Source: Xenophilus sp. L33 (GTDB lineage: Bacteria > Pseudomonadota > Gammaproteobacteria > Burkholderiales > Burkholderiaceae_C). From it: a DNA stretch of 55,336 bases. The stretch is taken from the NCBI RefSeq assembly GCF_009765735.1, contig NZ_LMUW01000126.1:45830-101165 (forward strand), read 5' to 3'. Position 1 is the stretch's first letter. The number at the start of each line of letters is the position of its first letter. The translations under genes and the position numbers were made by a program. The notes beneath the pieces were generated by a model, which saw only the letters and a list, made by a program, of their open reading frames with translations, searched no databases and was not told the origin of the DNA. Positions 40,483 to 48,020 of the stretch are shown piece by piece.

Positions 40483-41484
40483 ATGAAGAAATCCCCTGCT
40501 ACAGGGCCCGACCTGGATGCCGCGGCCGCATACCGAGCCGAAGACGGTGAAAGTTGGCCGCCCAAGACGACGCATGAATACGCTCAGTCGTACATCGATT
40601 CGGTTTTCCTCACATCCAGCCGCCTCATCCATCCTGGGTTTGTCGCGGAGATGAGGCAATCGTGCGGCACGATCTATCCTCCGAAGATGCACACCTTCGA
40701 TCGGGGCCTCTCGGTGACGATGGCCCTTCACCAGCCGAGCAAGGAAGCCATCGCGCGACTTGCGGACGAGCCGATGATCAAGATCACGGGTGTCCAGGTG
40801 GCGCTCGACCTCGTGACTCGAACGTTCACAGAGGCCGATCGCATGCAGAGCTTCCTTCGCACGCGCTTGGTATCCCGGTCGCGGAACGGCAAGGGGATCG
40901 TCCGCAGGGGAAGTACCGACTACTTCGGCCTCGAACGCCACCAAGGTCCCAACACGGGCTTCGCAATGTACGCAGGCAAGCCTAGCAAGCCGTCCGAGAA
41001 CCGCCCTTGTGCGCACCTTGAAATCCGAGTTCGCGGCGCCGCGCACCTCCGGCGACTAGGCCTACGGAGCCCCGAGGAACTGATCAGCCTAAATCACACC
41101 ACTTTCTGGAAACAGATATTCCGAGACAAGCACCTCGAACTCCTTGAACCACCAGCGCCGAAGAAGTTGGGCGCAGTCTGGCTCAGGCACCTCGCCAAGC
41201 AGGCCGACGGCCGCAACAAGACGTTGCCATACAAGACGGCTCAGATGACTCCCGTCGGCGGTCGGGAGTACGCTGCCCGGAGAATTGGCGGATTAGTGCT
41301 CAGGCTCGCCATGGAACAAGAAGACGACGAGGCGCCCGCTGCGAGGATCCTCAGGACCATCAGGATGCATCCGAAGTTGCTAGGAAAGCCGAACGCCCGT
41401 CACCTTTTCAAGAGGGTCGACTTTCGGCCGCTGCTCCCTCCACCCGAAAATGCCCTATGGACGGCAAATCTAGAAAAAAGTTGA
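40483..41484 (+). CDS. Hypothetical protein, possibly replication-initiator-like
   Basis: This 333-residue protein has a strand IKITGVQVALDLVTRTF followed by ADRMQSFLRTRLV and later CAHLEIRVRGAAHLRRLGL with STDYFGLERH. This resembles plasmid or filamentous-phage rolling-circle Rep proteins, in which a VALD-like strand precedes metal and tyrosine motifs, but I cannot identify the HUH motif with confidence. No relaxase or phage genes lie nearby. An alternative is a cargo protein of unknown function. No strong ribosome-binding site is seen. Confidence 0.5.
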   Translation: MKKSPATGPDLDAAAAYRAEDGESWPPKTTHEYAQSYIDSVFLTSSRLIHPGFVAEMRQSCGTIYPPKMHTFDRGLSVTMALHQPSKEAIARLADEPMIKITGVQVALDLVTRTFTEADRMQSFLRTRLVSRSRNGKGIVRRGSTDYFGLERHQGPNTGFAMYAGKPSKPSENRPCAHLEIRVRGAAHLRRLGLRSPEELISLNHTTFWKQIFRDKHLELLEPPAPKKLGAVWLRHLAKQADGRNKTLPYKTAQMTPVGGREYAARRIGGLVLRLAMEQEDDEAPAARILRTIRMHPKLLGKPNARHLFKRVDFRPLLPPPENALWTANLEKS

Positions 41485-41503
41485 ATGTCGACAACAACTT
41501 ATA

Positions 41504-41526
41504 TAGTGCTCGACGTCTAAGCACTA
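41504..41526. promoter_or_regulatory. Hairpin between the Rep-like gene and the defence cluster
   Basis: TAGTGCT and AGCACTA (7-base arms, 9-base loop) lie 20 bases after the Rep-like stop codon, preceded by ACTTATA. No U tract follows, so it may be an operator or a weak terminator. The remaining gap to 41746 must carry the defence-cluster promoter. Confidence 0.4.
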
Positions 41527-41746
41527 CTTACTATCCTGAAGAGCGAGGCTCCTCAAGCCCACTGGGAGCGTCGCCAACATCACATAGGTTAATCAGGCTT
41601 CACCTCGCTTGCTTGGTACTGCGCTCATTGGCGGCCGAACGGCCGAACCGCATCGGTTCTGGAGAGTGCACTTCATGTCGCTGCGAGAGCAGCAGAGCAG
41701 CAGCAATACACTGCAGCGCGAAAGTCGTTTGTTAAGGGGGTGCAGA

Positions 41747-43768
41747 GTGAATACGCTAGTCGCGGAGAAGGAAATCGATCAGTTCAAGCTTGAAGTCGAT
41801 TTGAACGTCCTGAATCATCTGGGGATCGGGCTCTACAGCAGTACTCCCGCCGTTGTGACGGAGATCGTCGCGAACGCGTGGGACGCCGATGCCGAACGAG
41901 TCGACATCCGCATCAAGGACGGAGAGATCATCGTTCAAGACGATGGTCACGGCATGGGGTCCGTCGAACTGCAGCGTCGATTCCTGAAGGTCGGCTATGC
42001 CCGCCGAGAAGAGCTAGGCGGAGATCGAAGTTCCAAATACTCGCGCCCAGTAATGGGCCGAAAGGGGATCGGCAAGCTGGCCATGTTTTCGCTGGCAAAT
42101 AGGATCGACATTTGGTCAAAAAAACAGGATTGTCCCGCCGTATCCGGTGCGGTCCTCGTAGATCGACTGAAGGAGAGGATCCGTCGGAACGACACTTACA
42201 TCCTAGAAGGTGTAAACAAGTCGTACGATTGGAGCACGCCCTCTGGCACACGAATCGTACTGTCCCAACTCAACGCTGGCACAGACAAGACTGAAGCATT
42301 TTTGCGCCCGCGTATCGCTCGCCGATTCAGCGTCGTCGGTGATCGCTTTAAATTCAAAGTCTACATCAATGGAGTTGAAGTTACCACTCGTGACCGCGGG
42401 TACCACAATGACCTGCAGTTTTGGTGGGATCTCGACGCAGAGACACGCACAGAGCAACTTCAATTGGTGAGGTCCCTGGCATGCGACGAGGACGGGCGCA
42501 AGTGCGTCGCCCGACTCGACAATGTGGTGCTTTACGAAGATCAGGTCTATCGACTACAAGGATTTATTGCCACGGTCGCGAAGCCGAAGCAACTGAAGAA
42601 GACTGATGACAACATCAATCAGATCTCTCTCTTCGCCAACGGACGCGTTTTTCAGGAAGACCTCCTGAAGGACATCGGCAATGCGAAGATCTTTAACAGC
42701 TATCTTGTCGGCGAAATCCATGCCGATTTTCTAGATTCTGACGGAATCGACAGAGCTACCGCCAACCGTGAGGCGGTCAAAACCGGCGACCCGATGGTTT
42801 CTGCCGTCAGGCAATGGCTCAAAGATGCGTTAGCCAAGATAGCAGATCAGTGGGATGAATGGCGTCGTCAACAGAATATTGAGAGCGACGACGAACAGAC
42901 CAAGCTCGCACTGGAAACTTGGTACGCCTCCCTCGATGACTTGCGAGATGTGAAACTCGCGAAGAGGCTTATTACACCTATCCTTTCGACGGAGCACTCC
43001 AATGACGACGCCAAAAACAATGCGATTAAGCGTGACCTAGTCCGAAGTGCGATTGTTGGATTCGAAAAACTCAGAATTCGAAAGCAGCTTGATCGGCTTG
43101 ATCCGATCAAAGATGTGATGTCCCTTGAGTTCCAGAAGATCTTTCACACCATCGACGACCTTGAGGCTAGTCACTATCACGAGATCACGCGCTCTCGGCT
43201 GCAGGTAATCGAGAAGTTCGAAAAGGAGATTGTGGATGCCGGTGCGCTGGAAAAAGTCGCCCAGAGTTACTTGTTTGAGCACCTCTGGCTTCTTGATCCA
43301 ACATGGGGACCGGTCGGTGAGAGCAAGGTAATGGAGCAGACCCTCACCAAAGAACTAAAGGCGATCGATCCGGACACCGAAACGGGCGCGCGTCTCGACA
43401 TTGCCTATCGCACTTCGAGTGGAAGACACGTCATCGTCGAACTCAAACGTCCGGGTTTGAAGTCAGTCGAGGTGGAAGACCTCATTAAGCAAGGGAAGAA
43501 GTACAAGGCCGGCCTGACAGAATACCTGCGAAAGCATCCTGACTTGAGTGGATACAACGGGAGACTTCCCCCGATCGATGTTTGTTTCGTAACCGAAGAG
43601 TTGCCCAAGACACCATTCGGCGACGCATTGGAAGACTTGCGCAAGCAAGACATGCAGGCGTTCACATACCGAGGAATGATTGCGAACGCTAAGCGGGCTT
43701 ATCAAGAATACATTGAGAAGTCACCCGACGTCTCCAAGATCGAGGACATCATCCGGCACATAATCTGA
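41747..43768 (+). CDS. GHKL (MutL/MORC-like) ATPase fused to a PD-(D/E)XK nuclease domain
   Basis: This 673-residue protein starts at GTG 41747, with AAGGGGG seven bases upstream. The ATPase motifs are EIVANAWDADAE (N-box, residues 39-50), DDGHGM (65-70) and GRKGIGKLA (104-112). The middle, with RANREAVK-like ATANREAV and helices, resembles the transducer and a coiled region. The C-terminal 170 residues hold RLDIAYRTS and HVIVELKRPG (D551, E565, K567), a restriction-fold nuclease signature like that of Shedu-type domains. It probably couples nucleotide-driven dimer closure to DNA cutting. It leads the Vsr/nuclease gene set and faces a methyltransferase. Confidence 0.88.
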   Translation: MNTLVAEKEIDQFKLEVDLNVLNHLGIGLYSSTPAVVTEIVANAWDADAERVDIRIKDGEIIVQDDGHGMGSVELQRRFLKVGYARREELGGDRSSKYSRPVMGRKGIGKLAMFSLANRIDIWSKKQDCPAVSGAVLVDRLKERIRRNDTYILEGVNKSYDWSTPSGTRIVLSQLNAGTDKTEAFLRPRIARRFSVVGDRFKFKVYINGVEVTTRDRGYHNDLQFWWDLDAETRTEQLQLVRSLACDEDGRKCVARLDNVVLYEDQVYRLQGFIATVAKPKQLKKTDDNINQISLFANGRVFQEDLLKDIGNAKIFNSYLVGEIHADFLDSDGIDRATANREAVKTGDPMVSAVRQWLKDALAKIADQWDEWRRQQNIESDDEQTKLALETWYASLDDLRDVKLAKRLITPILSTEHSNDDAKNNAIKRDLVRSAIVGFEKLRIRKQLDRLDPIKDVMSLEFQKIFHTIDDLEASHYHEITRSRLQVIEKFEKEIVDAGALEKVAQSYLFEHLWLLDPTWGPVGESKVMEQTLTKELKAIDPDTETGARLDIAYRTSSGRHVIVELKRPGLKSVEVEDLIKQGKKYKAGLTEYLRKHPDLSGYNGRLPPIDVCFVTEELPKTPFGDALEDLRKQDMQAFTYRGMIANAKRAYQEYIEKSPDVSKIEDIIRHII

Positions 43769-43877
43769 TTCACGTCGAAGGGCAGGCACCCATAGAGGCA
43801 AGGTACTGACGCTACCGCAAGTCCGCAGCAAGCGCTGCTGACTCGCACCATACGCACGCAGCCGTGCATTTTAAAAA

Positions 43878-44342
43878 ATGGATCTGGTAGATCAAAAAAC
43901 GCGCTCGCGAATTATGGCAAGCGTGAAACAACGCAACACGAAACCTGAACTCGTACTCCGTCATGCTTTGCATGCGTTGGGACTACGGTACAGATTGCAT
44001 GCAGATTACCTACCCGGTAAACCAGACCTTGTTTTCACCAAGTTCAGCGCGGTGGTCTTTGTCCATGGGTGTTATTGGCATGCCCACAACTGCACTTACG
44101 GAACGACGCCATCAACCAGAGTTTCTTTTTGGACAGCTAAGTTTGAAGTCAACAAGAAACGAGACGCAAGGAACCTGGATGATCTGCACGAGCTTGGATG
44201 GCGCACCCTAGTAGTCTGGGAATGCGCGCTCAAGCCCTATGACGTCGCTCGCACCGTTGAACTTGCTGAGCGCATCAGGACATGGCTGACGACGGAGAAG
44301 TCATCGAGCGAGTTCGCTGGTCAGACGCCTAACTCGAACTAG
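43878..44342 (+). CDS. vsr: Very short patch repair (Vsr) family endonuclease
   Basis: This 154-residue protein has all Vsr landmarks: KTRSRIMASVKQRNTKPEL, the catalytic aspartate in PGKPDLVF (D50), the zinc/active-site segment FVHGCYWHAHNC (residues 61-72), FWTAKFEVNKKRDARN and LVVWECAL. Classical Vsr nicks at T:G mismatches formed when 5-methylcytosine deaminates, alongside a cytosine methyltransferase. A C5 methyltransferase is present 0.9 kb downstream, so mismatch repair at its sites is the simple reading; a role in restriction with the GHKL protein is an alternative. Confidence 0.95.
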   Translation: MDLVDQKTRSRIMASVKQRNTKPELVLRHALHALGLRYRLHADYLPGKPDLVFTKFSAVVFVHGCYWHAHNCTYGTTPSTRVSFWTAKFEVNKKRDARNLDDLHELGWRTLVVWECALKPYDVARTVELAERIRTWLTTEKSSSEFAGQTPNSN

Positions 44343-44392
44343 CTCGTGAAACCGCCTATGCTCGAAGCCTGTTCATCGACATCTCAGGCGAA

Positions 44393-45256
44393 ATGACCTA
44401 CGGAACTCAGATACTTGCCCGTTCGCTCAGCGTTCCTTCGAGCGGAGCGAATGGCTACGCACATGGGAATCTTTGGCAGTACCACCCAAGGTCCGATCGT
44501 CATTCGAAGATCGTCTGCTGGGGGGTTTTCTTTGACTTGCTGCTGCGTGAGAGCCTTATTTTTCGGCACGTGCAAGATGGGAAGGTCGCATTCGGCATCA
44601 ATCACCGCATGCGTGATTTTCAAAACGACCGGCAAAAGGATCTTGACCTAGTGATATGCCGGCGGGCACACGCAGAATCTTCGGCCGGCCTGCGCACGCT
44701 TGCAGAGATGATTCCTGCTTACGGCATCATGTTGTCCCCAGCCGAGCAGTCACTGTTTAGTAGGCTTCCTGATATTCCCATCACCAGCGTCCAAACCGCG
44801 CTGATCGCGATGGAGGCGAAGGCCGCCTTCACGGAGTTCGGCAAGGCGCGCCCGCGGCTGTACGACGAGTTAAATAGTTCGCATCTGACCATCCACGGCG
44901 ATACCGACTCCGCAATAGCGGCAGGTCTCGCCTTGATCAACGTAGCTGACAGCTTTGTGAGCCCCCTTCGAAATCCTTGGAGCATAGGCACTCATCCAAC
45001 GGTCATAAATGCTCACAACCAGCCGAAAGACGCCGCAGGAGCGATCGCCAAGATATCGCAACTTCCGCGACGTTCGTCAACAGGGGAACGCGGATTCGAT
45101 GCCGTCGGCGCCGTGGTCATCGACTGCAAGAATGACGGGAGTTTGGTTCGGCTAGTGGCAAGCCAGCCCTCTCCCCAAAAAGGCGAAGCGTTTCACTACG
45201 ACTCATTCATAGAACGCATCGACACCATTTACGCCGCCCGGTTCGGTGGCATCTGA
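44393..45256 (+). CDS. Candidate restriction endonuclease, PD-(D/E)XK-like
   Basis: This 287-residue protein has QKDLDLVICR (D83 and D85) and then LIAMEAKAAFTEFGKARPRL (E141, K143), spacing consistent with the D...ExK core of restriction-fold nucleases. SDRHSKIVCWGVFFDLL near residue 34 and NSSHLTIHGDTDSAIAAG around 161 look conserved. I do not recognise a named family. It lies between vsr and a convergent C5 methyltransferase (15 bp between stops), the place expected for the cognate restriction enzyme. The start is the first ATG; no strong ribosome-binding site decides it. Confidence 0.65.
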   Translation: MTYGTQILARSLSVPSSGANGYAHGNLWQYHPRSDRHSKIVCWGVFFDLLLRESLIFRHVQDGKVAFGINHRMRDFQNDRQKDLDLVICRRAHAESSAGLRTLAEMIPAYGIMLSPAEQSLFSRLPDIPITSVQTALIAMEAKAAFTEFGKARPRLYDELNSSHLTIHGDTDSAIAAGLALINVADSFVSPLRNPWSIGTHPTVINAHNQPKDAAGAIAKISQLPRRSSTGERGFDAVGAVVIDCKNDGSLVRLVASQPSPQKGEAFHYDSFIERIDTIYAARFGGI

Positions 45257-45271
45257 ACGAATGCGCAAAAA

Positions 45272-46441
45272 CTATGCAGCTTTACGAAGCTGCATCCGAT
45301 GCGGTGGAATCACTCCCCCTAAGCCCTCAACATGCAACTCGATGGCCTTGATGAACGCAGGATCGAACCTGAGCTTTGCGCTGCGCGTTCGAGTCAGAAA
45401 ACCGAGCGCTGCTCTCAATGACAGGGGCTCGCCTCCGTGCGCCAGAAAGCCCGCAAGGCTAGGAGCACGAACGCCGAGCGGGTCCTGACTGATCGTTACG
45501 GCAAAACGCCGTTTACCATCGAATCGGGCTGCCCGTGGTGCTTTTCCTTCCAACTGAAAACCAGTGTCGCGGAGCAAGTTGTATTGGCCTGGTCGAATAA
45601 GTCGCTTGCCGAGCCATTCAGCCACCGGCACGCTCACCGCGCTACCTACCAAACCCCATCGACTCGAGCGCTTCGCCACCCGTTCGGCGGCTGATGTCCA
45701 GCCAGCTTGAAACCCCTGAAGGCGCTCGGCGTCCTCTAGACTAGGCTTCACGATGCGACCATCGGGCATCACAATCGCAGGCGGCGAAGGGATACCTATC
45801 GTGGAGCCGTTCTTGAGCGTCGGGATAGCGTCTACCGCCCATCCAAGGCCGCTGGTGCCTTCGGTCCAATAAAACCCGTGCGCGACGCTGCCCATCGCAG
45901 TCTGAGGCCGCGCAATCGGCTTGTCGTCCGCCAGAAGTACGGCAGTCGGATCCAGCGATCTTGACGCCACAAGAAAAACCCGCTCTCGCCGCTGGGGCAA
46001 CCCGAAAGAAAAGGAGTCGACGACGCGATATGCCCACCGATAGCCGCGCCGCTCGAATTCATCGACGATCGCACGGATAGCATTGCCGCCGTTAAGCTGC
46101 AGCATGAAGGGAACGTTTTCCACTATCACCGTGGGCACGCGTCTCCTGCTTAGAAGCCGGAAGACCTCCCCTATAAGCCCGGATTGATCACCTTGAAGTC
46201 CGGCGGTCCGGCCTGCTTGACTCAGATCTTGGCAGGGAAACCCGCCGCAGATCACGTCAACGTCAGAAGGAAGCGAGCGTAGTTCCCGGATGTCGCGGTG
46301 AAATTCGACGTTGGCGAACCTTTCACCGAGGACCGCCTCGGAAGCTGGCAGCACGTCACATAGCAATCGGCTTGTAAGTCCGGCTCGTTCAAGACCGAGC
46401 TCAAAACCACCGATACCCGCGAAAAGACCAGCAACTTTCAT
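45272..46441 (-). CDS. dcm: DNA (cytosine-5-)-methyltransferase
   Basis: This 389-residue enzyme carries the ordered C5-methyltransferase motifs: I FAGIGGFELGLERAG, IV GGFPCQDLSQAG (catalytic Cys70), VI VIVENV (106-111), VIII QRRERVFLVA and X GSAVSVPVAEWLGKRL. The target-recognition region between VIII and X is short and the recognition sequence cannot be predicted. About 120 residues follow motif X, including TISQDPLGVRAPSL and HVEGLGGVIPPHRM, longer than minimal enzymes. It converges on the nuclease gene and is transcribed from the element's right end, where a palindrome overlaps the promoter region. Confidence 0.95.
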   Translation of the reverse strand: MKVAGLFAGIGGFELGLERAGLTSRLLCDVLPASEAVLGERFANVEFHRDIRELRSLPSDVDVICGGFPCQDLSQAGRTAGLQGDQSGLIGEVFRLLSRRRVPTVIVENVPFMLQLNGGNAIRAIVDEFERRGYRWAYRVVDSFSFGLPQRRERVFLVASRSLDPTAVLLADDKPIARPQTAMGSVAHGFYWTEGTSGLGWAVDAIPTLKNGSTIGIPSPPAIVMPDGRIVKPSLEDAERLQGFQAGWTSAAERVAKRSSRWGLVGSAVSVPVAEWLGKRLIRPGQYNLLRDTGFQLEGKAPRAARFDGKRRFAVTISQDPLGVRAPSLAGFLAHGGEPLSLRAALGFLTRTRSAKLRFDPAFIKAIELHVEGLGGVIPPHRMQLRKAA

Positions 46442-46443
46442 AT

Positions 46444-46455
46444 GTATAAATATAC
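46444..46455. promoter_or_regulatory. Palindrome before the methyltransferase start
   Basis: GTATA-AA-TATAC begins three bases upstream of the dcm ATG. It is AT-rich and symmetric, could overlap a -10 element, and is a candidate site for autoregulation by the methyltransferase or another element-encoded regulator. Confidence 0.45.
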
Positions 46456-46661
46456 AGCGGGAATCGCTAGGATGCTATGAAGTCGTAGGCATTGTGCATA
46501 TGACGTCAGCCGGCAAGAGTTCCTGCTCATCCTGCAAGCGAGCCAGCAGGTGGAAATCGTCCTGCGCCAACTTCGCTGCTACCTTTCCGCAGCGTTCCAT
46601 GGAACCGCAGCGGCAATGCGACAACCCCGTTGCTTCCCGATCGATTTACATCGTTACCCGT

Positions 46662-46668
46662 GCGTCTA
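46662..46668 (+). repeat. Right attachment repeat (attR core)
   Basis: This is the second copy of GCGTCTA, immediately followed by radC sequence CCCGCGCGAGG. On its left the DNA is element-derived and encodes, on the minus strand, the 44-codon extension that would be joined to the recombinase frame in the circular form. Confidence 0.88.
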
Positions 46669-46885
46669 CCCGCGCGAGGTGGTCACCCGCGCGCTGCACC
46701 ACGGCGCCGCGGCGGTGGTGCTGGCCCACAACCATCCGAGCGGCTCGGTCGAGCCGTCGCGCGCCGACGAACTGCTCACGCACAACCTGCAGGCCGCGTT
46801 GGCGCTGGTCGACGTGCGGGTGCTCGACCACCTGATCGTGGCGCCGGGCCAGTCGCTGTCGATGGCCGAGCGCGGGCTGATCTGA
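46667..46885 (+). pseudogene. radC: radC, 3' part (interrupted by the element)
   Basis: The frame YPREVVTRALHHGAAAVVLAHNHPSGSVEPSRAD contains the JAB/MPN metal-binding motif HNHPSG (shown in part) and ends SLSMAERGLI, the RadC C-terminus. It is in register with codon 153 of the 5' half after joining at GCGTCTA. The frame is open upstream into the element to an ATG at 46550, so an N-terminally altered MPN fragment could be made, but it would lack part of the domain. Confidence 0.95.
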
Positions 46886-46918
46886 AACGGCGGCGCCCGG
46901 GGCGGCATACTGGCCCAC

Positions 46919-47575
46919 ATGCCGCCCAAATCCACCCACCTGAAGAGCCTTTCCGACCTCAAGCAGGTCCAGCGCTCGCTCGCCGAGCAGCGCGAGCGCG
47001 AGGCCGTCGCCGCGGCGGCCCAGGCAGCGGCGGCGAAGAAGCGGCTGGCCGAGCAGGACCTGTTCGCCCGCGCCATCGGCGCCACCCAGCCGCTGCGCAA
47101 GACCGCGTCGGTGCAGCTGGCGCCGGAGCCGCCGGCGCCGATCCCGGTACAGCAGCAACTCGACGAGCAGCGCGTGATGCGCGAGACCATGTCCGACGAA
47201 TTCGACGTCAGCACCCTGCTCGACGCCGACGACGCGATGAGCTTTCGGCGCCCCGGCATCGGCACCGAGGTCACGCGCAAGCTGCGCGCCGGCGAATGGT
47301 CCATCCAGCGCCAGCTCGACCTGCACGGCATGCGCACCGACGAGGCGCGCGAGGCGCTCGGCAACTTCATCCGCGAAGCCTGGAAGCAGGGCCTGCGCTG
47401 CGTGCGCGTGGTGCACGGCAAGGGCCTCGGCTCGCCCGGCCGGCAGCCGGTGCTCAAGGCCAAGGTGCAGCGCTGGCTGATTCAGAAGAACGAGACGCTG
47501 GCCTTCGTCCAGGCCAAGCCGGCGGAGGGCGGCGCGGGGGCGCTGCTGGTGCTGCTCGCGCCCGCCCGGCGCTGA
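46919..47575 (+). CDS. Smr domain protein
   Basis: This 218-residue protein has an Ala/Glu/Gln/Arg-rich helical N-terminus (REREAVAAAAQAAAAKKRLA) and a C-terminal Smr (small MutS-related) domain with LDLHGMRTDEAREALGNFI and CVRVVHGKGLGSPG. Smr domains nick or cleave nucleic acids; the proteobacterial YdcF/SmrA-like proteins act on DNA, and SmrB cleaves mRNA at collided ribosomes. It is directly downstream of radC. Confidence 0.92.
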   Translation: MPPKSTHLKSLSDLKQVQRSLAEQREREAVAAAAQAAAAKKRLAEQDLFARAIGATQPLRKTASVQLAPEPPAPIPVQQQLDEQRVMRETMSDEFDVSTLLDADDAMSFRRPGIGTEVTRKLRAGEWSIQRQLDLHGMRTDEAREALGNFIREAWKQGLRCVRVVHGKGLGSPGRQPVLKAKVQRWLIQKNETLAFVQAKPAEGGAGALLVLLAPARR

Positions 47576-47578
47576 GCG

Positions 47579-47992
47579 CTACCGGTTGCGCATCCAGTCG
47601 GCGGTCTGGAAGAACGACCCGCGCAGCCGCTCGCGCAAGGCCTCCGGCACGCCGGTCTCGCCCATCGCCTGGTCCATGCAGGCCAGCCATTGGTCGCGCT
47701 CCTTGATGCCGATGGTGTGGCCGCCGATGCTCTGCGGCATGTGGCGCGCCCGCAGCATCGGATGGCCGAAGCGGTCGGTGTAGTGCTGCGGGCCGCCGAG
47801 CCAGCCGCACAGGAACCAGAAGAGCCGCTGACGCGCGTTGTCGAGCGTGCTGCCGTGCACCGCGCGCAGCGCCGCGTAGGCCGGCTCGAGGTCCATCAGG
47901 TCGTAGAAGCGCTCGACCAGCGCGTGAACCTTGTCTTCGCCGCCGATCCACTCGAAGGGCGTGTCGAAGGGCGGCTTGTCCTGTATCTGCAT
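47579..47992 (-). CDS. Group II truncated haemoglobin (YjbI-like)
   Basis: This 137-residue protein has the 2-on-2 globin pattern: FEWIGGEDKVHALVERFYDL at the start, FGHPMLRARHMPQSIG with the proximal histidine, and a conserved Trp in ERDQWLACMDQAM. It binds haem and probably O2 or NO. The ATG at 47992 is used in preference to an in-frame ATG seven codons upstream. It converges on the Smr gene with four bases between stops. Confidence 0.92.
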   Translation of the reverse strand: MQIQDKPPFDTPFEWIGGEDKVHALVERFYDLMDLEPAYAALRAVHGSTLDNARQRLFWFLCGWLGGPQHYTDRFGHPMLRARHMPQSIGGHTIGIKERDQWLACMDQAMGETGVPEALRERLRGSFFQTADWMRNR

Positions 47993-48020
47993 GGCCCGAT
48001 TGTCTCCGCGCACGCGGCGC

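Larger units (their letters stand above)
33083..46668. mobile_element. 13.6-kb serine-recombinase element inserted in radC, carrying a defence module
   Basis: The element lies between two copies of GCGTCTA (33083-33089, 46662-46668) and splits radC in frame. It encodes a large serine recombinase at the left edge, a small resolvase, about ten cargo genes and a methyltransferase/Vsr/GHKL-nuclease cluster at the right edge. Cargo base composition is less GC-rich than the host's. It has no conjugation genes and no obvious plasmid partition genes, so it is a small integrative or mobilisable island. Excision by the recombinase would restore radC. Confidence 0.92.
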
